From: Rhyacichthys aspro
Lineage: Eukaryota > Chordata > Actinopteri > Gobiiformes > Rhyacichthyidae
DNA length: 64,000 nucleotides
Assembly (NCBI GenBank): GCA_036850595.1
Contig: CM072163.1
Location: forward strand, 1,810,579 to 1,874,578
Direction of reading: 5' to 3'
The position numbers and the translations under genes were made by a program. Under the pieces are notes generated by a model. The model had not been told where the DNA came from and did no database searches. It saw only the letters and a program-made list of their open reading frames with translations. Below, one piece after another: positions 29,332 through 41,300 of this stretch (within the stretch, counting starts at the first letter, position 1; every line of letters begins with the position of its first letter).

Positions 29332-32300
29332 CTGGAACATACGGGACGTCAGGGTTAGACACAGGACGTTAGAGAGGACACGGGACGTTAGAGAGGACAC
29401 GGGACGTTAGAGAGGACACAGGACGTTAGAGAGGACACGGGACGTTAGAGAGGACACAGGACGTTAGAGAGGACACAGGACGTTAGAGAGGACACGGGAC
29501 GTCAGAGAGGACACGGGATGGTTAGAGAGGACACGGGATGTTAGAGAGGACACAGATGTGTCTGTGTCTGCATCTGTGTCAGATGCAGACGCAGATGCAG
29601 ACGCAGACGCAGATGCACACGCAGATGCACACGCAGATGCACACGCAGATGCAGACACAGACACAGATGCACACGCAGATGCAGACGCAGATGCAGACGC
29701 AGACACAGATGCAGACGCAGACGTACAAGCAAAAGGTTCCCTGTAGGTTACACTGTGACCGTGGTTCTCTGAGTGACGAGGACAGGGGACTCTCTCAGAC
29801 TAAAAACAAACTTTGTACTATTCAACATCTACAAACCCCAGGGCATCTTTAACCCTCAGGACACTAAGGTCCGAGGTCACAGGGGAACCCTAACCCAACG
29901 CAGGCCAAACGTGTGGAACATAAACAGATGAAGACCAGCTCCATAAGGACACAGCCGTGTCCCTGAGTCAAGACTCATTGGGACACATTAAAGTGTGTAA
30001 AGTGTTGACGATAAACTCTTGGTGTTGGTCTGAAGCGTGAAGCGTGAAGCGTGCATCGAACACAAAGGTTAGAAATAAAGTGAGTTTGTGAAAGACTTTA
30101 GGCGTCGACTGAAACTGGTACCATCGAGTTCTGCCGTCGACACAAACGTCTGTCCGTCTCCTCGGGTCCAAGAGTCCAGATCCACCTGTCCCACCTGGGT
30201 CTGTCCCACCTGGGTCAGTCCCACCTGGGTCTGTCCGGTCTGGGTCAGTCCAGTCTGGGTCTGTCCTGGTCCGGTTTGTTCCTGAAACCTCTCCTGCTCT
30301 TCTTCAGCGAACTCTTCCAGAAGGATCTCAGGGCCCTGACTGAGAAACAAACTATTATTATTATTAAGAATAAGACATGCCTGGATTTTAACCTAATGGG
30401 TTAGTGGTTTTACTTGGACCTCAACTGGTTTTAACAGGATTTAAGCAGATAAAGAACTGATATGACCAGGTTCTAAGTCGTTTTTTACTCATTAACATTA
30501 ACCCGTTTTTAAATTTGTACAATTGGGTTATAGAGGTTTTAAGTGGATTCACTTGGACTTTAACTAGTTTAAAATGGATCTGAACTGGTTTTAAATGGAT
30601 TTAGTTGAGTTTCAAAGGGTTTTAGTTGGTCTTTACCCGGTTTGAAGTGAAAGTAAACAGGTTAAAACAGTTTGAGCAGGTTTTAAGTGCCCACCCATCC
30701 AGACTCTGAGTGGACTTAATCTGGTTCTAACAGGTTTTGAACAGGTTTTGAACAGGTTTTAGGGGGTCTTACCCGGCCGTCTGTCCTTGGAGCAGCTCAC
30801 AGGATCTGACAGCGGTCGCAGGAGGGTATGAGTTCACGCCATCTGGACAAAACAACACAAGACAAAATGGGTTAAAAACAGATTAACTCAATGCTTCGTG
30901 TTTTAGCTGCATAATGTAGTTCCTAAACCCGGACTAAACCCGGACTAAACCCGGACTAAACCCGGACTAAACCCGGTCTTACTGCGGAGCGCGGAGAGGA
31001 AGACCCTGAAGAACCTCCGTGCGTAGTCCTGCTGCTCCGGTCCGGCCCGGTTCAGGTGGATCCGGTGCTGGTCCAGAGGCCGACTCGCCAGGATTTCCGG
31101 CTGAGTCCGGTTGAACCCGGGTCCGACCGTGAGCACGAAGACGGCCACACCCCGACACAAAGCCTTCTGGGAAACGGAGTCCAGCCTAGTCCAGTCCTCA
31201 GAGGAAGTCCCCACCACGGCCAGCAGCGCCCTCTGTCTGCGAAGAGGGGTTTTCAGCAGGACCTGCAGAGACCAGAGTTAGACCGGACTGAACCAAGGAG
31301 TCTTCAGCAGGACCTGCAGAGACCAGAGTTAGACCGGACTAAACCAGGTCTTGTCTCAGATTCACCTGGTCCAGAGTGAAGTCTAGGGCCTGGCCCAGGT
31401 GTGAAGACCCTCTCTGCTGCTGGAGCCTTTGGTCCAGATGAGTCCGGATCTCGGCCTGGCTCTGGTACTGTTCCAGACCGAACTCCAGTTGGGGTCTGGT
31501 CCCGCTCTGTTGGACCAGCGCCACCCGGACTTGTCCCGAGGCCGGTCTTCGAGGCTGAGGGCTAATCTGCAGCTGTGACACCACGGACCCCAACAGCTGC
31601 TGGACCCCCTGGAACTGATCCTGCTGGACTTCCCGAGACCCGTCCACCACCAAGGCCAGGTCCAGGTCCAGCTCCTGAGGTCTGAGCGGGTTCTGGATGA
31701 AGGAGCAGGTCTCGGATGGACTACAGGGGTCTAAGGAAGAACCAGAGGGTCAGGACCAAGTCTGAGAAGGGCTAGTTTTACAGTGTAGTACGTGTGTTAG
31801 TTTTACAGTGTAGTACGTGGTAGTTTTACAGTGTAGTACCGTGGTAGTTTTACAGTGTAGTACGTGGTAGTTTTACAGTGTAGTACCGTGGTAGTTTTAC
31901 AGTGTAGTACGTGTGTGAGTTTTACAGTGTAGTACCGTGGTAGTTTTACAGTGTAGTACGTGTGTTAGTTTTACAGTGTAGTACCTTGGTAGTTTTACAG
32001 TGTAGTACGTGTGTGAGTTTTACAGTGTAGTACCGTGGTAGTTTTACAGTGTAGTACGTGTGTTAGTTTTACAGTGTAGTACGTGGTAGTTTTACAGTGT
32101 AGTACGTGGTAGTTTTACAGTGTAGTACGTGGTAGTTTTACAGTGTAGTACGTGGTAGTTTTACAGTGTAGTACGTGGTAGTTTTACAGTGTAGTACCGT
32201 GGTAGTTTTACAGTGTAGTACGTGGTAGTTTTACAGTGTAGTACGTGGTAGTTTTACAGTGAGGTATGTGGTAGTTTTACAGTGTAGTACGTGGTAGTTT

Positions 32301-35300
32301 TACAGTGTAGTACGTGGTAGTTTTACAGTGTAGTACGTGGTAGTTTTACAGTGTAGTACGTGGTAGTTTTACAGTGTAGTACGTGGTAGTTTTACAGTGT
32401 AGTACGTGGTAGTTTTACAGTGTAGTACCGTAGCAGATGGCACAGGTCTTGATTTTCTGGATTTCGGTTTCGTCTCGTCCCAAAACAACAAACATGGAGT
32501 TTCCAGAGTCATCGACCTGGAACCAGACTCAGGTCAGAGGGACGGTTTTACCTGGTTTAGTCCGGGTTTAGTCTGGGTTTAGTCCGGGTTTTGTCCCGGT
32601 CTGGTCCCGGTCCTGTCCCGGTTTCACCCCGGTCCTGTCCCGGTCTTGTCCCGGTCCCGGTCCTGTCCAAATCTCGTCCCGGTCTCGTCCCGGTCTCGTC
32701 CCGATCCTGTCCAAGTCTCGTTCCGGTCTTGTCCTAGTCTCGTCCCGGTCTCGTCCCGGTCTCGTCCCGATCCTGTCCAAATCTCGTCCCGGTCTTGTCC
32801 TAGTCTCGTTCCGGTCTTGTCCTAGTCTCGTCCCAATCCTGTCCAAGTCTCGTTCCGGTCTTGTCCTAGTCTCGTCCCGGTCTGGTCCTGTCCAAGTCTC
32901 GTCCCGGTCTTGTCCTAGTCTCGTCCCGGTCTGGTCCCGGTCCTGTCCCGGTCTCGTCCCGGTCTCGTCCCGATCCCGTCCCTGTCGCATCCCGGTCTCA
33001 TCCCGGTCCTGTCCAAGTCCCGTCTCGGTCTCATCCCGGTCCTGTCCAAGTCTCGTCCCAGTCCCGGTCTTGTCCTGGTCTTGTCCCGGTCCTGTCCAAG
33101 TCTCGTCCCAGTCTTGTCCCGTTCCTCTCCCATTCCTTTCTCGGTCTTGTCCTGGTCTTGTCCCGGACTTGCCCCCGTCCTTTCTCGGTCTTGTCCCGGT
33201 CCTGTCCCGGTCTCGTCTAGTCCGTACCTGCAGACCGGCCTGGACCTCCGGGGCAGGTCTCAGGGAGACCACGGCGGGGACGATGTCCAGAGCTCTGAGC
33301 TCCATGACGGCTGTGACCAGGTCGGACGTGTCCTGGGTCGGACCGTTGGACAGGAACACCGCCACCTTCCGCACCTGCAGGGGGCGCCAGAGTCTGAGCA
33401 AATCCACCCTAAACCTGTTCAGATCCAGCTGAAACCAGTTTAAAGACACTCACCGTGGCTCCGGACCGGACCCGTTTGAAGACGTTGTGTCCCACGAACC
33501 TCATGGCTGCCCCCAGGTGGCGGCGGCTGGTGGTGCGCTCCAGGGCCACGTTCCGGACGGCCTCCAGGAGCTGGGCTTTTCGGCGATAGTCGTGGAACCG
33601 GACCAAGTACTTGGTCCTGGAGCTGAACCCGACCAGAGCGACCCGAGCGCCGCTGGGACAGTTACTCTCGCTCACGGACAGTTGGGACAGGAGCGAGAGC
33701 ACCGCCGAGCGCTGCCGCTCGAACGCAGCCGGGGTCACGTCCTCCGACAGGTCCATGGCCAGGACCAGCTCCGTGGGGACGGACGGGCAGGACACACGGT
33801 CTGGGACAGGGGGAAAACCGCATTATACTGGACTAAAACCTGGACCGGGAACGACACGCGGTCTGGGACAGGGGGAAAACCGGATTATACTGGACTAAAA
33901 CCCGGACCGGGAACGACACGCGGTCTGGGACAGGGGGAAAACCGGATTATACTGGACTAAAACCTGGACCGGGAACGACACGCGGTCCAGGACAGGGGGA
34001 AAACCGGATTATACTGGACTAAAACCTGGACCGGAAAGGACACGCGGTCCGGGACAGGGGGTTAAACCTGGTTAAATCCTGGTTTAGACCATGTTTAAAA
34101 CTGGTTTTACTCTTAGTTTAGTCCTAGATTTGTTCTGGTCTAATCCTGAGTTAGTCTTTGTTACTGGACCTGGTTTAGACCTGGTTTAGACCTGGTTTAG
34201 TCCTGGTTTAGTCCTGGTTTAGACCTGGTTTAGTCCTGGTTTAGACCTGGTTAAGTCCTAGTTAAGTCCTGGTTTAGTCCTGGTTTAGACCTGGTTTAGA
34301 CCTGGTTTAGTCCTGGTTTAGACCTGGTTTAGACCTGGTTTAGACCTGATTTAGACCTGGTTTAGACCTGGTTTAGTCCTGGTTTAGACCTGGTTTAGAC
34401 CTGGTTTAGACCTGGTTTAGTCCTGGTTCAGACCTGCTTCAGCCTGGTTTAGACCTGGTTTAGTCCTGGTTTAGATCTGGTTTAAACCTGATTTAGTCCT
34501 GGTTTAGATCTGGTTTAGACCTGGTTTAGACCTGGTTCAGACCTGCTTCAGCTTGGTTTAGACCTGGTTTATATTAGTTGAGCTCTCAGCTGCAGTGCAT
34601 CCTGGGAGCTGTAGTTCTGGAGTGTGGAGACTCACCGATGGAGCAGGCTGCAGAGAAACACAGAGTCAGTCCAGGATCTGATCCAGACTCAAAGACTCTT
34701 TAAAAACACACTCACCACAGTTTTCTCTGATGTAAGAGATCATCTGACACTCCTTAAAAACAATCCAGATTATTCTCAGATTATTCTCAGATTATTCTTA
34801 GATAATTCTCAGATAATTCTATGATTATTCTATGATTATTCTATGATTATTCTCTGATTATTCTCTAATTATTTTCAGATAATTCTGTGATTATTCATTG
34901 ATTATTCATTGATTATTCTGTGATTATTCATTGATCATTCATTGATTATTCTCTGATTATTCTCTAATTATTCTATGATTATTCTGTGATTATTCTCTAA
35001 TTATTCTCTGATTATTCTGTGATTATTCTGTAATTATTCTATGATTATTCTCTGATTATTCTCTAATTATTCTATGATTATTCTATGATTATTCTCTAAT
35101 TATTCTCTGATTATTCTATGATTATTCTCTGATTATTCTCTAATTATTCTCTAATTATTCTCTGATTATTCTGTGATTATTCTCTAATTATTCTCTGATT
35201 ATTCTCTGATTATTCTCCGATTATTCTCCGATTATTCTATGATTATTCTATGATTATTCTGTGATTATTCTCTAATTATTCTCTAATTATTCTCTGATTA

Positions 35301-38300
35301 TTCTCTGATTATTCTCCGATTATTCTATGATTATTCTGCGATTATTCTCTAATTATTCTCTAATTATTCTATGATTATTCTCCGATTATTCTCTGATTAT
35401 TCTCTGATTATTCTCTAATTATTCTATGATTATTCTGTGATTATTCTGTGATTATTCTCTAATTATTCACTGATTATTCTCTGATTATTCTCTAATTATT
35501 CTCTAATTATTCTATGATTATTCTATGATTATTCTGTGATTATTCTCTAATTATTCTCTGATTATTCTCTGATTATTCTCTAATTATTCTCTAATTATTC
35601 TCTGATTATTCTATGATTATTCTATGATTATTCTGCGATTATTCTATGATTATTCTCTGATTATTCTCCGATTATTCTATGATTATTCTATGATTATTCT
35701 GCGATTATTCTCTGATTATTCTCTGATTATTCTCTAATTATTCTCTGATTATTCTATGATTATTCTCTGATTATTCTCTAATTATTCTCTAATTATTCTC
35801 TGATTATTCTCTAATTATTCTATGATTATTCTATGATTATTCTCTAATTATTCTATGATTATTCTATGATTATTCTCTAATTATTCTATGATTATTCTCT
35901 GATTATTGAGTTTAAACAGGAGAGTGTCAGACTCACGTTCATTCTTTCTCCAGGACGACCTCTCGGACCCTGGACAGAGACAAACACACCTTTATTATCT
36001 TTACATCAGTCTGTGACAATAATGGACCAAGGGTTTGATGAAAGTGAGGCCTGGCTCCGACCGACGCTCGGTAAAAAACAAAACCTCAGATCTGATCAGA
36101 GTTGAGTTGAATAGATTTGAATTGAAGTGTGGATGAAGGGACTTTACCTTGTGTCCAGCAAATCCTGGATCTCCTGGACTTCCAGACTTCCCCGGGAGAC
36201 CAGAGTTCCCCTGAAGAGACACATGAGTCAGGACCAAACCAGGACCAAACCAGGACTAAACCAGGACTAGACCTAAAACCTGATCCGGACCAGGACCAGG
36301 ACTCACCCCTCGACCTCTGTTGCCCTTTCGTCCTGGGAATCCTTTAGGCCCCTGAAGACCGTCTTCTCCCTGAAACAGGACACTTTAAACTGGGACTAGA
36401 CCAGGTCTGAACCAGGTCTAGTCCAGGTCTAGGACTCCCTCGTTTGTAAAACTCTTGTAAAACTCTGATTAATGTTTGTCTTTTCAGTGAAACAGACTCA
36501 GAGCCAAACTAAACTCCTCCAGAAACACTTTTCTCACATTTTCTTTCTTTTTCTGATGATTTTCTCTCGTTTCTTTTTGATCTGAGCCTGACTCTGATCC
36601 TGGACTCGCTGTAGTCTCTGATTATCTTTAATCACATTTATCATCAGTAAATCCCAGACAAGGCCCAGATCTGGTTCTGGTCCCGTGTCTCTCTGGGTTT
36701 GATCCTGATGGTGTTTAATGGTTGGACTCACCATTAATCCGGGGTAACCTGGGAAGCCGGGGTCTCCCTGAAACAGAAACACAGATTAAACCTGGGACGC
36801 TCCAGGAGACAGAGGTAAAGGGGTCTCACCTTGACGCCCCTCGGTCCCGGGGGTCCGTACCCGTCTCGTCCGTCCTGACCCTAAAACAGAGTTTAACCAA
36901 AAGCTCAGAAGAACTGCAGTAAACACAGAGCACTCAGGAAACACTGGGGTTTACCGGGGGTCCTCGAGGGCCCTGGGGTCCGGGGCTGCCCTGGTCTCCG
37001 GGGTCTCCGGGTTCGCCCTGAAGCAGACAGTCACATCATTAAAGACCCAGAGCCCGGTCCAGCTCAGACCGGCTCAGACTGGTTCAGACCGGATCAGACT
37101 CACCTTCTGTCCGTTTGATCCACGCCGTCCTCCAGAACCAGGGCCTCCAGGTTCTCCTGGGCCTCCCTGAAGGGAACACACACAGGTTTAACCAGGACTG
37201 AGGCCAAAGGCCCGGACTAGACCGGACTAGACCGGACTGAGATTAAATAAAGGTTTTTTGATCTCTGAGGAACATGGTTCTAAAGTTAACTTCAGTTCTT
37301 CCACAAACAGCTCCACTTCGTTTGGTTCTGGGTTTTCTCAGTGTTTAGTGGAAGTTTTTACGTATTTTTCATGTTCTTTATTTATATTTGATTTGTGAGA
37401 TTTTGGGTTCTATTTGTGTAAAGTTTCACAGAGACTTTTATAATAATCAGAATAAAGCGTCAGATTTTATACATATTTAATAAATAATAATAATAAATAA
37501 TAATAATAATAAAACAGACAAAAACAAATAAAGCTGAAGTCTGCAGGTTTATGACAGAGTCTGAGAAAGTCCAGGACTCACCTGAGGTCCAGGTAGACCC
37601 GGGATCCCTCTGGGTCCAGGCTGACCTCGGGCTCCTCTAGACCCCTTTAGAGAGACAGAGTTAGTCCAGACAAGACCTGGGTCAGATCTGGTTCAGACCT
37701 GCTTTAGTCCTGGTTTTACCTGAGGTCCAGAGGGTCCTGGAGTCCCCTGTAGACCTGGTTCTCCTTCAGGTCCTTCTGCTCCCTGAAAACACCTCTTTAT
37801 TTAATCATGTCTGTGTTTGTCAAATAAATGAGAAATAAAATAAACCTTTGAATAAATGAGACCTTTTCTCCCGGGGCCCCTCGGCGTCCGTCCGGACCCT
37901 GAAACAGAACGGGTTTAACGTCAAGCGACTGGACTCGAACAGGACTTACAGAATAAATGAATACAACTGAATAATAATGTCATTATAATATTTATATATA
38001 TTATATTTATATAAGTAATAAGGTATTAAGGTTTCTCAGGTTAATGAATAAACCTGGATTACTGCAGCTCTTTATCATATTTCTGTCACAACGAGCTCGA
38101 GTTAGACTTGATCCTTTTTATATTAATATTATTTAATGTTTGGTGTTTGATTCAAAGACATGTTTGTGTTTAAAGCTCACGGGGTTCCCCACGGTCCCGC
38201 TCTCTCCGGGACGTCCGTCAGCTCCAGGACCTCCCTGAGAAACACAAACAGGTTTAACTCAGGTTTAACCTTCTTATGCTTCTGTCAAACCAGGACAGAC

Positions 38301-41300
38301 TCTCACCGGTAAACCTGGGTTTCCTGAGTCTCCTTTAGCTCCAGGCCTCGTGTTATCAGCCCCTGGGTCTCCCTGAAAGACAAAACTCAGGGTCAGAGTC
38401 AGGGTCCTGTCAGACAAAACTCAGGGAAACACTTGGGTTAAAGTAGAAGTAAAGACAAGAAAAAAACAGGACTAAATCAAGTCTAAACCAGGACTAAACC
38501 AGGTCTAAACCAGGACTAAACCAGGTCTAAATCAAGTCTAAACCAGGACTAAACCAGGTCTAAGCCAGCTCTAAACCAGGACTAAACCAGGTCTAAGCCA
38601 GGTCTAAACCAGGACTAAACCAGGTCTAAGCCAGGTCTAAACCAGGACTAAACCAGGTCTAAACCAGGACTAAACCAGGTCTAAACCAGGACTAAATGTA
38701 CTGAAAGTGAAATGAAGCAGAGGTTTGTGATAAAGTTCAGTGTGAGTTGTTGAGTCTCAGGAGAACCACATAAATCTGTCACATTTTAAGACTTTAATTA
38801 TTTTAATTATCTCTAAATGAAAACAGTTCCTGTTTCACAACGAGACTTTCCTCTCAATTAAATCCACTGTCACTCAAGAAACCACAGGAAAACACAGCTC
38901 TGCTCTAGTCCTGGTTTAGTCCTGGTTTAGTCCTGGTGTAGACCTGGTTCAGTCCTGGTTCAGTCCTGGTTCAGACCTGGTTTTAATCCCTCTAAAACCT
39001 GGTCTAAACCCTTCAGATGAAGAGTGGGGGTCTCTGGGGTCTCACTCACCGGATCTCCTCTGAGTCCTCGCTGTCCTCTAAGCCCCGCCTCTCCTCGGAT
39101 CCCAGGGATTCCCTACAGGACACAACAGCTGTCAATCAAACTGCACAAGCCCCGCCCACTCAGAGTCAGACCACGCCCACTGAGACACTCAGGCTGCGTC
39201 CACACATGTTTAGTATTTACCATTCCACTGTAGAAACCTGTTCTCATTCATTACTGTTTTAAAGGAAAAAGAGGGAACAGTTCATTAGCCTCATTAGCCT
39301 CATTAGCTTCATTAGCCTCTTTAGCTTCATTGGCTTGAACATGAACTTGAACTGTTCCAGCTCAGACCAAAGAGGATTTCTGGGATGGATCTACTGTAGA
39401 TTCTCAAAAACACAGCAGAGAAGTGTCACAAACTAAGCTTTTGCCCCGAGTTTGGACATTTAGGCTGTGAACCTGTCACTGAAAACTCACCTGCGCTGGC
39501 TTTCTCTGTTTTAACTCAGTTTTTAAAGCAGTTTTTGATCTGAGGACCTGATATTTTAGTTTATTCATTCACAAAATTATTTGCAATAGCGTTTTTATAT
39601 TTGACAGAAACAGATGTAAAAAGTGAGGCATAGTTACAGCGTTTCCAGGACGTCCTTTGTCTCCTTTAGCTCCTTCTTTTCCAGTCAAACCCTGAAAAAA
39701 ACAAAACAAAACAGAAAGACATAGATTTTTGGAGTGTTTGGTCTGAGCTCGGCTGCTTCCTGATGACGCCTGGTTTACAGAGTAAACACAGAGCAGGATA
39801 TCAGCCAACATCAGATAAATACTGAGAGCTGAGAGCCTTCAAAACCCCAGCTGGAAACACTCTCAAGAACAACCGACTAAATTCATGAATAAACAAGTCT
39901 GAAATGAAGTGTGCGTGTTATTATCAGCTTTTCACATTAAAGTATCATTCATCATAACTTAGACTCAGTTTTTTGTAGATTAAACAGATGATATTGGTCC
40001 TATTGGTCGACACTTGTCACATGACGTTCCAGGAAGTTTAATAGCTGCAGATAAAGTGTATTTTTAGCTGAATATGTCTTTTAACAGAGAAACAGCTGAA
40101 AAAAGAAAAGCATCAACAGAGAAAAGGGAGACAACGTAAAACACAGATAAATACTGTCAATTCAATCACGTAATGTTTAACGAGGAGGAGATAATTGTCG
40201 TCCTGTTCGTACCTGTTCTCCGTTGACTCCGTTGAGTCCGTCCTCTCCGTCTTCTCCCTGAAACAACACAAACACAACTGACGCCAGGTTCTTCCTCAAG
40301 TCCATTGTCTGTCAGAGTCAGCATCACTCACCCTGTTTCCTCTGAGCCCTCTGTAGCCCTGCACACAAAAACAAACACAAACACAACCGTCAGAAACACA
40401 AACACAACACAACCGTCAGAAACACAAACACAACACAAATGTCAGAAACACAAACCGAACAGACGCAGCTGAAGGATCAGTGACAGAATCGAGTGTAAAC
40501 TACAGAGAACAGCAGCGAGTAAAGCTGATGTTCTTCAAAAACTCTACGGTTCAACATTAATACTTTTATTTTGAAGTTTCCTGTTGTTCTGAGTGAGTTG
40601 GGGGCCGTACCTTGGGTCCCCTGAGTCCGGAGCAGCCCTCAACTCCTGGAGGTCCACCGGGTCCAGGTCGTCCACGCTCGCCCTGAGACAGAGGTCAGAG
40701 GTCAGTAGTAAAACCAGGTCTTAACACTGTTCTGGGAGTAATCTGATTATTGTAATAATCAGATCTGATGCGTTTAAGGCACTTCAGAAAAACCCTGCTA
40801 TCAGGTTTTGTCTTGAACACGGCGACGTCTGCGGTCTTAGCATTAGCGTTAGCATGCTAATGTGAGTTTATACACGCTGCTGCTGTCCTTCATTTATACA
40901 CCATGAGAAGAAAACAACAGTTGGTTTGATGCAGATTTTTTTTAAAGGAATAATAATCCAAATTTGCAGATGTAAAAGAACCAAATAAATCAGATTAACG
41001 GGTTTAAAGGCACAAAGATATGGAAGTATTGAGGAGAAATCTAGCTGTTTTAATCCCATTTCTCATAATCAACAGGATATCAGATTATACTATTTAGATG
41101 ATCAGTGAATAATCTGATAACTCCAGAAATGTGTTGAGAGTGAACAGACTCACAGCGACGCCCTCTTCTCCGGGGAAGCCTGGGTATCCCTTCTGTCCAG
41201 ACTCTCCCTGTTTCAGAGAAAAAAGAAGGAAAAATCTGTGTTATCTTCAAAAATAAATCCAAACAGTTCAGTTCAGTGACAATATTTACTCTGGACTTTA

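Larger units (their letters stand above)
30983..33800 (-). other. C-terminal vWA domains C1 and C2
   Basis: C1 is built from exons 33800-33454, 33374-33228 and 32516-32429. It starts SCPSVPTELVLAMDLSEDV, with SNCPSGARVALVGFSSRTKY and VFLSNGPTQD, and ends KTCAICYDPC. Its MIDAS is the variant DLSED. C2 is exons 31730-31366 and 31262-30983, with LDLALVVDGSREVQQ; DGSRE is a degraded MIDAS. These sequences match the C1/C2 pair of alpha4-alpha6 chains as I recall them. They drive chain assembly in the family. Confidence 0.9.

Noticed and set aside
29541..29852. Short Cys/Leu- or Ala/Asp-repeat peptides on both strands
   Set aside because: Hexamer array GCAGAT/GCAGAC in a collagen VI intron.
32568..33449. 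293-codon minus-strand frame rich in RDRDETGT
   Set aside because: Only the first part is real collagen VI coding sequence (33374-33228); the rest is the GTCCCGGTCT intronic array read after the donor.
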